From NCBI RefSeq assembly GCF_038419845.1, contig NZ_JBCAQT010000014.1, positions 62,001 to 126,000 on the forward strand: a stretch of 64,000 bases of DNA, in the 5' to 3' direction. The translations under genes were made by a program, and so were the position numbers. This DNA is from Marinimicrobium sp038419845. GTDB taxonomy: Bacteria > Pseudomonadota > Gammaproteobacteria > Pseudomonadales > Cellvibrionaceae. Of the stretch, positions 8,965 through 17,563 are shown piece by piece (within the stretch, counting starts at the first letter, position 1; the number at the start of each line of letters is the position of its first letter). The notes below the pieces were generated by a model, which made no database searches, was not told the origin of the DNA, and was given only the letters and a program-made list of their open reading frames with translations.

Positions 8965-9989
8965 ACACTCTCTCCGAATCGAGCCCCAGGGGAATCTTTG
9001 TCAGTCGATTTCAACATGGCGCGTATGCGATCAATATGGACCTGTGAATCTTTGGCCCGTTGGGACGTCGATGGGAGGGATCTTCTGCTGTCCCCCTGGC
9101 TCATGGTGACCAGCAGGTTCTGGCGTTCCTCAAACATTCTCAACGCAACCCACAGCGTTTCTTCAATCTTTACCGTCTGTTGCGCCAGCAGTGCCGAGGA
9201 GGTAAAGGCGTGGCCGGTATGACAGCGGTACCTCAAAAACTCCCCCTCCTCCATCTGCCACAACACCCCACCACAATCAGGACAATTGAAGGGCACCTGA
9301 TCACCGAGCGCCTCGACGGAGGGCAGGTCGCTCAACACACGCTGGGCGATCTTTGCCTCAATCACGATGTCTTCCGGAACCGGGCCGCGCTCGGGTAGCT
9401 CTCTTCTCACAAGCTCAGACAGCAACGCCCCCATCCGGGCCACTGGCAGGCAGTAGTCGACCCCGACGTTCGCTATGACCGATTGCGGCATGTCGGGATA
9501 CGACGCATCCTGAGGATCCTGCGCAATACAGACTCCCCCGCACCGTTTGATCGCCATCATGCCACTGGTGCCATCATCCAGATACCCGGTCAGGATGATG
9601 CCAACCACCCGGTTGCCATAAGCCACGGCCGCCGAACGAAACAGGGGGTCAATCGCCGGGCGCGAACGGTTCTCCCGGGCACCTTTGGTAATCAGGATCC
9701 TGCCTTCCTCTATCAGCATATGCTGGTCCGATGGCGCCACGTAAACCGTACCGCTCTCAAAGACTTGCTGATCGGACGCATGAATACAGGTAAGAGGACC
9801 GCATTCATTCAACACTTTGACCAGGGCTTCACCTGTGGTGTCCGCAGCCATGTGATTGACAATAAAAATGGGATCCGGAAAGTCTCCGGGCAACTGCGCG
9901 AGTAACTCCTTTAATGCTGCCATGCCACCAGCGGAGGCCCCGATAACCACCGGCATTGGGCTTCTGATCTGATTCACGACTACCCCCAT
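8961..9989 (-). CDS. Stand-alone CheB-like methylesterase with C-terminal zinc ribbon
   Basis: The first 190 residues form a CheB C-terminal-type methylesterase/amidase domain: IGASAGGMAAL holds the nucleophilic Ser, VNHMAAD the His and ILTGYLDDGTSGM the Asp. There is no receiver domain. After it comes a four-ligand zinc site (CPDCGG...YRCHTGH) followed by a helical tail, a layout common in non-chemotactic CheB homologues. The start at 9989 (MGVVVNQIRSP) is placed just before the domain; an in-frame GTG at 10040 would add 17 residues, and neither has a good ribosome site. It overlaps the CPA1 antiporter gene by 4 bases. Confidence 0.85.
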   Translation of the reverse strand: MGVVVNQIRSPMPVVIGASAGGMAALKELLAQLPGDFPDPIFIVNHMAADTTGEALVKVLNECGPLTCIHASDQQVFESGTVYVAPSDQHMLIEEGRILITKGARENRSRPAIDPLFRSAAVAYGNRVVGIILTGYLDDGTSGMMAIKRCGGVCIAQDPQDASYPDMPQSVIANVGVDYCLPVARMGALLSELVRRELPERGPVPEDIVIEAKIAQRVLSDLPSVEALGDQVPFNCPDCGGVLWQMEEGEFLRYRCHTGHAFTSSALLAQQTVKIEETLWVALRMFEERQNLLVTMSQGDSRRSLPSTSQRAKDSQVHIDRIRAMLKSTDKDSPGARFGESV

Positions 9990-10093
9990 CAATGGAGTCT
10001 GTTGGAACGTTAAGGGTTGGCTTGGCACAAGGCTGAACACGAAGAGGCGGCTAGTTCAACACCCGTGCATCGCTGTAGATGTGGACGGGGCGA

Positions 10094-10360
10094 CTACCTG
10101 AGCTGGCTGTCCTTGCTGCCCCGGCGATTGATACCGCCCGAGTAAACCTCCTGACTTTCCAGAGCAGATTGACAGGCAATACAAAGCCGAACCCCGGGAA
10201 TCGCCTTACGGCGTTTCTCTGGAATAGGAGCCTCACATTCTTCACAATTGGCCGCGCTCTCACCGGTCACCAACTGGGTCCGGGCCCGTTGCACCGCATC
10301 TTCGACGCTCGCGTCAATTTGATCTTGAACGGCACCATCCCGTGACCAACCACCTGCCAT
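10094..10360 (-). CDS. DksA/TraR-family C4 zinc-finger protein
   Basis: An 88-residue protein with the C-terminal zinc finger CEECEAPIPEKRRKAIPGVRLCIACQ split as C-x2-C...C-x2-C, the dksA/traR C4 signature, preceded by a short helical region containing QDQIDASVEDAVQRAR. It is the size of the YbiI-type short members, which lack the long DksA coiled coil with its paired aspartates, so it is probably not a full ppGpp co-regulator. A strong Shine-Dalgarno (CGGAGGG, minus strand) seven bases upstream fixes the start at 10360 rather than the longer in-frame start. Confidence 0.87.
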   Translation of the reverse strand: MAGGWSRDGAVQDQIDASVEDAVQRARTQLVTGESAANCEECEAPIPEKRRKAIPGVRLCIACQSALESQEVYSGGINRRGSKDSQLR

Positions 10361-10443
10361 AGCACCCTCCGTTTTCTGAATAACCACTCTAAATACTAGC
10401 AGAGCCTCGAACAAACGCTAAAATCAGGACAAGAACCCGCGTT

Positions 10444-11058
10444 TTAACCCTCGTGCCGCAAGACCTGAAAGTCGATGGGTTTGAAGCAGAAATTGTTTGA
10501 TTGCCCGGCGGAACACGCCGTCATCGCCACCACGAGGGGCATTTCGGCTCTCAGGCGAACGAAATCCCCCGCTCGGCTCAATGGCGGAAGAACGCGGAAA
10601 TCGCCTGTTTTGGCGTCAATCACAACATGCATGAAGACGTTGAAAGCGATGGGTATTCGATCGACGCCGATGCCATAGGGAGTCAGTGCCTCAACCAGAT
10701 TGCCCTCACACCCCGGACGCCCCTCGTCTTCCCCGTATATGATCTTGAAGGTGTCTTTTGAGCAGGGCGTCAGGGTAAAGTCGTGCCGGCCGCAGGTATC
10801 TTCGATGATGGTGAACATCGGCCGGCTGCGGTTCGAGTAAAGAATGTTTCCCGTTGTCAGCCAAAGACGTGAGGCATAGTCAAGCGAGCGCCCCGAGGAA
10901 AGATACTCTCCTCGATCCGATCGCCCAAAGGCCACCAGGTCGCTGACTTGCTGACCCTCTGGGTCGATGATCACCAGCTCATCCCCCATGCCCAGCTCGA
11001 CCATTTTTGCTGAACAGGGAGGAATTCTCACCGTTTCTACATCCACGTTCGCTTTCAT
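10444..11058 (-). CDS. DUF1989 (urea carboxylase-associated) family protein
   Basis: A 204-residue protein of the DUF1989 family, whose members include the two subunits of carboxyguanidine deiminase and other proteins next to urea carboxylase. Visible conserved parts are QVSDLVAF, the serine/arginine stretch SNRSRPMFTIIEDTCGRHDFTLTPCS with candidate metal cysteines and histidine (residues about 84-110), and a late MTACSAGQSN. The ATG at 11058 shares one base with the stop of the upstream YqcI/YcgG gene (TGATG), and a GGAGAA ribosome site precedes it; a TTG one codon upstream is less likely. No urea carboxylase is nearby, so the substrate is open; a guanidino or carbamoyl compound is a reasonable guess. 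Confidence 0.83.
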   Translation of the reverse strand: MKANVDVETVRIPPCSAKMVELGMGDELVIIDPEGQQVSDLVAFGRSDRGEYLSSGRSLDYASRLWLTTGNILYSNRSRPMFTIIEDTCGRHDFTLTPCSKDTFKIIYGEDEGRPGCEGNLVEALTPYGIGVDRIPIAFNVFMHVVIDAKTGDFRVLPPLSRAGDFVRLRAEMPLVVAMTACSAGQSNNFCFKPIDFQVLRHEG

Positions 11059-11774
11059 CAATCGTTCTCCTTAAAATCAAATGGGCACCGCCAGCCTTCC
11101 TCTACCTCACGCCCACTGTACTGCCTGGCTTCACTCGCTTGTCCAAAATCCGCCAGGTTGGGGTTCACGGAGCCTTGCAGCTTGACGTCACGGGATCGGG
11201 TGGCCGCTTGCATCTTTGCATAGCGTCCGTCTTTCTTCAGTTTCTCGAACTGGCGATGAGAGTTGAACACCATCACCGGGTGGCTGAATCGCCTGGCAAA
11301 GCGCGACGCCTGTGAGTGCAGGCCAATCAGGAAGAAAGGGTGACCCGCCATACTCAAGCTGAATCGTGGACTGTCAGTATCACTGCTGACATCATCGGCT
11401 ACTTTTTCGCCCGCCAGGACGTCAAGCTTGTGGATTCGCCACAATTGCGACCACATTAAAGACTCGAAACGGAACTCGCTCATATTGACCGGACCGCGGA
11501 AGATGGCGACGTAGGAATTGACTATGTCGCTTTCGTGCGCACTGGCTTCGACCATAGCCACAAAACGGGAAATTCCATCCAGTATTGGCTGGTCGTTTTT
11601 GCTATCCCCCAGTGTGCCGAACTCATGCGTTTCGATCGAACCTCTAGCCAACGCTGACTTTGCCCCTACACAGGGATAGGTGGCGCCATCTAAAAAATCA
11701 AGAAAACGAACGCACAGATCCGGTTCAATCTTGATGGTCGATTCAGGAACGCCAGGGTTTTCAGCGTGTTTCAT
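11058..11774 (-). CDS. YqcI/YcgG-family protein, GntA-like haem-dependent oxygenase
   Basis: A 238-residue protein of the YqcI/YcgG family. Recognised segments are YPCVGAKSALARG near the N-terminus, the central SPRFSLSMAGHPFFLIGLH, ASRFARRFSHPVMVFN, and the C-terminal LQGSVNPNLADFG...SEARQYSGR...WRCPF. The characterised member GntA is a haem-dependent N-hydroxylase in guanitoxin synthesis, acting on an arginine-derived guanidine. Start 11774 follows an AAGGGAAGGA ribosome site. It is translationally coupled to the DUF1989 gene. None of the other guanitoxin genes is present, so this is not a gnt cluster; an N-oxygenation or detoxification step on a guanidino compound is inferred. Confidence 0.85.
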   Translation of the reverse strand: MKHAENPGVPESTIKIEPDLCVRFLDFLDGATYPCVGAKSALARGSIETHEFGTLGDSKNDQPILDGISRFVAMVEASAHESDIVNSYVAIFRGPVNMSEFRFESLMWSQLWRIHKLDVLAGEKVADDVSSDTDSPRFSLSMAGHPFFLIGLHSQASRFARRFSHPVMVFNSHRQFEKLKKDGRYAKMQAATRSRDVKLQGSVNPNLADFGQASEARQYSGREVEEGWRCPFDFKEND

Positions 11775-12004
11775 ATCCTTCCCTTCAGCTCGGATTGATA
11801 ACCGGTCAGTCAATCGTATGGTTCGATCTGAGGCGGGTCTGTGCGGTTCACCACGTAGAGTCGGGCCGTCGGCAACGATGCCGGATTAAATCCCGACTCA
11901 AACGGGCATTAGGGCGCTTGGCATTTGGGCGGCGCAGGGGTAAGGTTGTAGGGAGATGTCACTTTTTCGGGTATGGTCCTTCTCATTCCAATGGATGTGG
12001 TCCT

Positions 12005-14383
12005 ATGCACAGCGGCTCAACCCGCCGGTTTGGCGGCTACCTGCGAACTCAATGGCTTTCCCCGCGCCGGATCCGGTTCTGGATCCTTCTGCTGATCCTC
12101 CTGTATACCCTGCTGGGCTTCTTTGCCGTGCCCTGGATTGTTCAGTACCTGGCCGTGAACACCGCCGAGGAAGAGTTCGGGCGCGAACTGCGCATCGGGG
12201 CGGTACACGCCAACCCCTACACCCTGAGGCTGCGAATCGTCGAACTCTCTCTGGACGACACCGACGATCGGGAGCTTCTCCGCTGGCAACAGCTGGACAT
12301 CAATCTTGCCTGGTCGAGCCTGATCAACAGAGCCTGGACCTTCCAGGCCATCCACCTCGACGAACCGGTCATTCAGGAAGAGCGCTTCGTGTCGGGCGAG
12401 ACCCGCTTCTCACGGCTGGCCGCCGAGGGCGCCGGGGAGACCGCGAACCAGGACGAACCCTCGCCCCCACCGGCCTTGCGAGTCGACACGCTGCGTGTCG
12501 AGGGCGGTGTTCTGCGCTTTGCCGACAACCTGCAAGACCCGACGGCCGGCGCCGATCAGACGAACCGGGCATCGCTGGCACTGCAGGGCGTTGAGCTATT
12601 GCTGGAGGATTTTTCGCTTGAGGAAGGAGAGCGCTTCCCGGTGCATCTGAAGGGAGAGCTCGAGGCGGGCGGAAATCTCGCTTTCGACGGCACGCTGCAA
12701 CTGCGGCCGACGCCCGCCCTGGCGGGCGATGCCCGTGTCGAAAAGCTCGCACTGATACCAGCCGAACCCTACCTGCGCCAATTCGTGAATGTGCGGGTCG
12801 ATGACGGGACGCTCAGCCTGAGCGGAAGACTTCAGACCGATGCCCAGCAACCCTTTGCGTTTTCAGGTTCCGCCGGCATTGAAGCATTGGACATCACCGA
12901 TGGCTCCAACGACGACTCCCTCATCGGCTGGCAAAGCCTACAGACCAACCAGCTCGATCTGCGCCTCGGAGAAAGGCAGCTGGAAACCGGACCCATCAAC
13001 GTCGATGGCCTGTCGGGCCGGGTTGTCATACACGAAGACCGGACCACCAACTTCTCGCAACTGATGGCGACGCCCGAGACTGACACCCAGGATGATGGCG
13101 ACAAAACAGGCGCGAACGAGACCCATAAAAACGACGCCGATAAAGAGCCGAAACCCTTCGACATCACCATTGAAGGCATTGAGCTGGCCGAAGGCGCCGT
13201 GCACTTTGCCGATAATTCCCTGCCACTTCCCTTTTCGAGAAACATCCATACCCTGGGCGGGCAGGTATCCACCCTGAGCTCCACCTCGGCCGAACCGGCG
13301 GAGGTGGAGCTGGAAGGCGAGATTGGCGAATATGGTCTGGTACAGGTGGATGGCGCCGTCCACGCCTGGCACCCCATGCGCGAGACCACACTGCAGCTGA
13401 ACTTTCGCAACCTTCAGATTCCGGAGTATTCCCCCTACACCGTGCGCTTCGCCGGCCGCAAGATTGCGGGCGGCACCATGGACCTCGACCTCGGCTATAC
13501 GGTCAAAGACAGGCAACTCGAGGGGCGCAACAACCTGGTACTCCGTGACCTGAAGCTCGGCGAAAAGATGGAAGCCAGCAACGCCATGGACCTGCCACTG
13601 GACCTCGCCATCGGCCTGCTCCAGGACAACGACGGCGTCATCGACCTCGACCTCCCCGTGAGCGGGAATGTGGACAACCCGGAGTTCGACTTCGCCCAGG
13701 TCATCCGCCAGGCACTGGGAGATGCCATCAAGTCGGTCGTCCAGGCGCCGTTTCGTTTTCTGGCCAACCTCGTCGGCGCTGACTCGGAAGACCTTGGCAA
13801 AGTGGAGTTCCCGGAGGGCCGCACCGACCTGCTTCCACCCGAACGGGCCCGTATAGCCAAGCTCCGCGATGCCCTCAACCAGCGCCAGGCGCTGGCTCTG
13901 CAGCTCGCCGGCCCCTTCAACAAAACGTTCGATGGCCCGACGGTACAACGCAGGAAGGCGATCGAAGCTCTGCAACAACGCTTGGCAGAGGCGGACCGGG
14001 AAGTTGCGGACCCCAGCCTGACAAGCGAATCCAACCAGGATATCGTCGAGACAATGTTCAGCGCCGAGTACCCGAACGAGGACCTGGAGACCATCAGGGC
14101 GCGCTTCACCGAAAGCCAGGATGAATCCTCTGAGGAAACGAGCTTCGACGCCCTGTCCTATCGCAACCACCTGGCCGATAAGCTCATCGAAGCTCAACCC
14201 GTCTCGGACGCCGATCTCGAGGCCATTGCCAACGACCGCGCCGAAGCGGTACGGGACGCCCTGGTCGACCCGGAGGCGGCGACGCCCATCGACGCGGACC
14301 GAGTGCGCATTCTGGACCCGAAAGAGATTGATTCAGTAGACGACGAGCGCATTGCCATGGAAGTGGGGATCACCGCGAATTGA
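12005..14383 (+). CDS. DUF748 (AsmA/YhdP-like) envelope protein
   Basis: A 792-residue protein with one N-terminal membrane anchor (residues about 22-45, FWILLLILLYTLLGFFAVPW) followed by a long periplasmic region of repeating beta strands. The C-terminal third contains the DUF748 core GTMDLDLGYTVKDRQLEGRN, LDLPVSGNVDNPEFDFAQVIRQAL, and the FRFLANLVG segment, then a charged helical tail. AsmA-like bridge proteins are implicated in moving phospholipid between inner and outer membranes. The start at 12005 places the anchor near the N-terminus; the frame is open further upstream but encodes unrelated sequence. No same-strand partner is adjacent. Confidence 0.88.
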   Translation: MHSGSTRRFGGYLRTQWLSPRRIRFWILLLILLYTLLGFFAVPWIVQYLAVNTAEEEFGRELRIGAVHANPYTLRLRIVELSLDDTDDRELLRWQQLDINLAWSSLINRAWTFQAIHLDEPVIQEERFVSGETRFSRLAAEGAGETANQDEPSPPPALRVDTLRVEGGVLRFADNLQDPTAGADQTNRASLALQGVELLLEDFSLEEGERFPVHLKGELEAGGNLAFDGTLQLRPTPALAGDARVEKLALIPAEPYLRQFVNVRVDDGTLSLSGRLQTDAQQPFAFSGSAGIEALDITDGSNDDSLIGWQSLQTNQLDLRLGERQLETGPINVDGLSGRVVIHEDRTTNFSQLMATPETDTQDDGDKTGANETHKNDADKEPKPFDITIEGIELAEGAVHFADNSLPLPFSRNIHTLGGQVSTLSSTSAEPAEVELEGEIGEYGLVQVDGAVHAWHPMRETTLQLNFRNLQIPEYSPYTVRFAGRKIAGGTMDLDLGYTVKDRQLEGRNNLVLRDLKLGEKMEASNAMDLPLDLAIGLLQDNDGVIDLDLPVSGNVDNPEFDFAQVIRQALGDAIKSVVQAPFRFLANLVGADSEDLGKVEFPEGRTDLLPPERARIAKLRDALNQRQALALQLAGPFNKTFDGPTVQRRKAIEALQQRLAEADREVADPSLTSESNQDIVETMFSAEYPNEDLETIRARFTESQDESSEETSFDALSYRNHLADKLIEAQPVSDADLEAIANDRAEAVRDALVDPEAATPIDADRVRILDPKEIDSVDDERIAMEVGITAN

Positions 14384-14468
14384 AACGAACGGTCGCTATA
14401 CTGGTGAGCGATTCCGGGATACAGTGCCCTGCTTGACGGATACGTCGCAATAATCATCGGGAGGCGGT

Positions 14469-15395
14469 GTGCAACCTATTATTTCGGTACAGGGTCTGGG
14501 TAAAACCTACGGCTCGGGCTTCGAAGCGCTCAAATCGGTCGATCTGGAGATTCGCAAGGGCGAGATCTTTGCGCTCCTGGGCCCCAACGGCGCGGGCAAG
14601 ACCACTTTGATCAGTGTCATCTGCGGTATCGTCAACCCCTCTTCAGGCCGGGTTCTGGCCGACGGTTACGATGTGGTCAAGGACTACCGGGCCGCGCGCC
14701 AGAAGATTGGGCTGGTGCCCCAGGAGCTGGCCGTCAATATTTTTGAGACCGTCTGGAGCACGGTGAAATTCAGCCGCGGCCTGTTCGGTAAAAAGCCGGA
14801 CAATGCCTACCTGGAGCAATTGTTGAAAGATCTGTCTCTGTGGGACAAGAAGAATGAGCGCATCATGGCGCTGTCCGGGGGCATGAAACGGCGGGTGTTG
14901 ATCGCCAAGGCGCTGGCCTACGAGCCGGCGATCCTGTTTCTGGACGAGCCCACCGCCGGGGTGGATGTGGAGCTGCGCCGGGATATGTGGGAGATGATCC
15001 GCAAGCTGCGCGAGAGCGGCGTTACCATCATTCTGACAACCCACTACATCGAAGAAGCCGAAGACATGGCCGACCGGGTGGGCGTGATTCAGCGCGGCGA
15101 AATCATTCTGGTGGAAGAAAAAACCGAATTGATGCAGAAATTCGGACGTAAGCAGCTGACGCTGCAACTGACCGAGCCACTGTCGGCGTTGCCTGCCGAG
15201 TTAAACCCGGAGAACCTCAACCTGTCCGATGACGGTCAGCAGCTGACCTATACCTACGACGCCCAGCAGGATCAGGCCGCCATTGCACAGCTGCTTCGCC
15301 AGCTGGCGCAGCGCGGCATCGATTACCGGGACCTGCACACCTCCCAGAGCTCTCTGGAGGACATTTTCGTCAGCCTGGTGGAGGAGCGGGTATGA
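14469..15395 (+). CDS. ABC-2 exporter ATP-binding protein (YadG-like)
   Basis: A 308-residue ATPase with Walker A GPNGAGKTT (near residue 40), the signature LSGGMKRRV, Walker B ILFLDEPTAGVD and switch His in TTHYIEEAEDMADRV. The C-terminal 80 residues are the usual domain of this exporter subfamily. The start is GTG, following a GGGAGG ribosome site. It overlaps the permease gene by 4 bases (ATGA). YadGH-type pairs form homodimeric transporters of unknown substrate. Confidence 0.93.
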   Translation: MQPIISVQGLGKTYGSGFEALKSVDLEIRKGEIFALLGPNGAGKTTLISVICGIVNPSSGRVLADGYDVVKDYRAARQKIGLVPQELAVNIFETVWSTVKFSRGLFGKKPDNAYLEQLLKDLSLWDKKNERIMALSGGMKRRVLIAKALAYEPAILFLDEPTAGVDVELRRDMWEMIRKLRESGVTIILTTHYIEEAEDMADRVGVIQRGEIILVEEKTELMQKFGRKQLTLQLTEPLSALPAELNPENLNLSDDGQQLTYTYDAQQDQAAIAQLLRQLAQRGIDYRDLHTSQSSLEDIFVSLVEERV

Positions 15396-16153
15396 ACTGG
15401 CAAGCGGTAAAATCCATTTACGGGTTTGAGTTGGCCCGGGCCTGGCGCACGCTGATGCAGAGCATCGCCTCGCCGGTACTGTCCACCTCATTGTATTTTG
15501 TGGTGTTCGGTGCGGCCATCGGCTCGCGCATGGTGGAAATCGATGGGGTCAGCTACGGAGCCTACATCGTGCCGGGCCTGATCATGCTCACGGTCCTGAA
15601 CGAAAGTACGTCCAACGCCTCCTTCGGCATCTATATGCCCAAGTTCACCGGCACCATTTACGAGATCCTGTCCGCCCCGGTGTCGGCGCTGGAAATCGTG
15701 CTGGGCTATGTGGGCGCGGCGGCCACCAAGTCGGTGCTTCTGGGGCTGATCATTATCATCACCGCCCGGCTGTTTGTGGATTACTCCATTGAGCACCCGG
15801 TGTGGATGTTCGCCTTTCTGATACTGACGGCCATCAGCTTCAGCCTGTTCGGGTTCATTATCGGCATAGTGGCCGAGAGCTTTGAACAATTGCAGGTGGT
15901 GCCGATGATGGTCATTACCCCGCTGGCCTTTCTGGGTGGGAGCTTCTACTCCATCAGCATGCTGCCGCCGCTGTGGCAGACCGTAACGCTGTTCAATCCG
16001 GTCGTGTATCTGGTGAGCGGCTTTCGCTGGAGTTTCTACGGCGTATCGGATGTCAGCGTCGGCATCAGCCTCAGCATGATCCTGGTGTTTATGACGGCCT
16101 GCCTGTCGGTGATCGCCTGGCTGTTCAAGTCCGGCTACAAAATCAAACGCTGA
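15392..16153 (+). CDS. ABC-2 type permease (YadH-like)
   Basis: A 253-residue inner-membrane protein with six hydrophobic segments. It shows the ABC-2 family stretch SYGAYIVPGLIMLTVLNES, and LGGSFYSISMLPPLWQ with the FNPVVYLVSGFRWSFYG end typical of YadH. It starts within the stop of the ATPase gene, so both subunits are made together. Confidence 0.92.
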   Translation: MNWQAVKSIYGFELARAWRTLMQSIASPVLSTSLYFVVFGAAIGSRMVEIDGVSYGAYIVPGLIMLTVLNESTSNASFGIYMPKFTGTIYEILSAPVSALEIVLGYVGAAATKSVLLGLIIIITARLFVDYSIEHPVWMFAFLILTAISFSLFGFIIGIVAESFEQLQVVPMMVITPLAFLGGSFYSISMLPPLWQTVTLFNPVVYLVSGFRWSFYGVSDVSVGISLSMILVFMTACLSVIAWLFKSGYKIKR

Positions 16154-16232
16154 ACTTGATGTTTCTAACATGAAAGGATTCACCTGAGGTAAAAGTCGCT
16201 GGTCAGAGCAGGACTTCCGAATACGTGCTGAG

Positions 16233-16487
16233 TTACTTCAAGCCACTGGGAAGCCTGTTTTTCCCGCGAATGGATTTAATGTATTTCTTCCATAGTTCTT
16301 TTGGAAGAAATCCACTTTTTCCTTTTAACGGAGCGCCCGAACCTTCTCCTTCAACCAGATCCTGAAACCAGGTTGTAGATCGACACGTTTTGCAAGTTAC
16401 TTTCTCTGGCTCAGTCGTCTCCAGCAAATCATCATCGTGCTTTCCGCAAGCAACCTCGTTTTCGCCAGTCACCAAATGAGTTTTCAT
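16233..16487 (-). CDS. Small hypothetical protein with Cys/His pairs
   Basis: An 84-residue protein beginning MKTHLVTGENEVACGKHDDD and containing a later CKTCRST, so a Cys-x2-His plus Cys-x2-Cys arrangement could bind one zinc ion. The rest is rich in Lys and Gly (GSGAPLKGKSGFLPKELWKKY). A purine-rich GGGGGTAA lies upstream of the ATG. I do not recognise a named family. It opens an AT-richer patch running to 17.5 kb and has no obvious partner gene. Confidence 0.6.
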   Translation of the reverse strand: MKTHLVTGENEVACGKHDDDLLETTEPEKVTCKTCRSTTWFQDLVEGEGSGAPLKGKSGFLPKELWKKYIKSIRGKNRLPSGLK

Positions 16488-16751
16488 AACATTTACCCCC
16501 GGGTGTATCCAGTTTAGTGGCTTCTTACATGATTAGTATCTGCACTATTTCCGCACCCCTTTAGGGCGCTTTCCATATTTAACGTCTCCTGTTCTTATAG
16601 CATGATCCAGAGGTGGCGTCACCCAGCGTTTAGAACTTATAGACATCAACTCCTTATCGTCTAATGCAAAACTTCACTTGCGGCATAGATCCATTTCTCA
16701 TCCGGACCTAAAGGCCTCCTAGAATGTCGAAACAAACAAATCCATTTACCA

Positions 16752-17144
16752 CTAATCACTTTCCAGATTTTCTATATGATTTATCTCCTCTTCAGTCAGC
16801 GCCTTATAGCCCCTCAGGTAAGGCCAACCATACCCCCAACGAAACCGGGTAGGGAGGTAGGGAGTGCCGCCAACTCTAACACCAGCCAACATCAGCCGCG
16901 CAACACCCGGCTGTCCCACAGACGCTACGCAGGCCTCCAACTCCCTGTCTGCCTTCACTCGATCCTGGTAGGTACCGCCTTTCCAGTAAGAATAGTCATG
17001 GGCAACACAGCACGAAAGCCATAACTCACCCTGTTCAATTGTCCCATCGGGAAAGGAGCTACACCCATCGGATTCAAATGGCCGAATATCGCTGGCCAGA
17101 GAGATCAGCGGGAGAAGGAGTATTGGATACAGAAGCTTTATCAT
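16752..17144 (-). CDS. Secreted small protein with phospholipase-A2-like CCxxHD motif
   Basis: A 130-residue protein with an apparent signal peptide (MIKLLYPILLLPLISLAS) and a mature part containing DGCSSFPDGT, then LWLSCCVAHDYSYWKGGTY and a following DRELEACV. The CCVAHD pattern is the catalytic Cys-Cys-x2-His-Asp helix motif of secreted phospholipase A2, and the upstream DGCS could supply part of a calcium loop. The classical YGCYCG calcium loop is absent, so activity cannot be assumed. No ribosome site stands out. Similar short proteins are usually left as hypothetical. Secretion and the motif are seen; a lipase role is inference. Confidence 0.6.
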   Translation of the reverse strand: MIKLLYPILLLPLISLASDIRPFESDGCSSFPDGTIEQGELWLSCCVAHDYSYWKGGTYQDRVKADRELEACVASVGQPGVARLMLAGVRVGGTPYLPTRFRWGYGWPYLRGYKALTEEEINHIENLESD

Positions 17145-17161
17145 AGTTATTGTCGATCATT

Positions 17162-17254
17162 AACGCTGACAGCATAGGACGTATTGTCAAGTCCGGAAGA
17201 CCTACCGGGTATGCCAGCATTATTGATCAGCAGGTCAAGCCCCTCCCGGGAGGC
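17162..17254 (-). pseudogene. Remnant of a short-chain dehydrogenase gene
   Basis: Read on the minus strand, about 30 codons encode REGLDLLINNAGIPGRS and a following GLDNTSYAVSV, matching the NNAG region of classical short-chain dehydrogenases. A stop codon lies immediately upstream and no further SDR sequence continues into the neighbouring gene. It is a decayed fragment, consistent with past gene loss in this AT-rich patch. Confidence 0.5.
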
Positions 17255-17563
17255 TCAGGATGTCGTCCGGCGCAGGAAGCGCGCGTACATTATTTTCTTG
17301 TTATAGCCAACTCTACTTGACTTTAAATAAGGTGGGCAAGGCGCGGAAGCAAAGTATTTCAAGTAAAAGACCATATTTCTAACTTAAAGCCTGTTGCTAT
17401 TAGCCAGTCGCCTTCACAAACCTAGCTGGTAATGCCTAGAGCGACAATCGTTGTTCTTACAAGTTCTGCGGGAGGTTATTCGGATAAGCCGCTCGACCGG
17501 CGGCCTGGGTCGTGCCGATCGAGGACGTCGTTCCGGTTGTGGGGAATTCACGGCGGTCTGTTG
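17255..17563. other. Non-coding stretch downstream of nasA
   Basis: About 310 bases of mixed composition between the SDR remnant and the nasA stop. I find no convincing coding frame, RNA gene or clear Rho-independent terminator here. Short ORFs near 17432-17700 are shadows reaching into nasA. Confidence 0.5.

Noticed and set aside
10444..11774. Complete guanitoxin cluster
   Set aside because: Only a GntA-like protein is present; the other gnt enzymes are absent.
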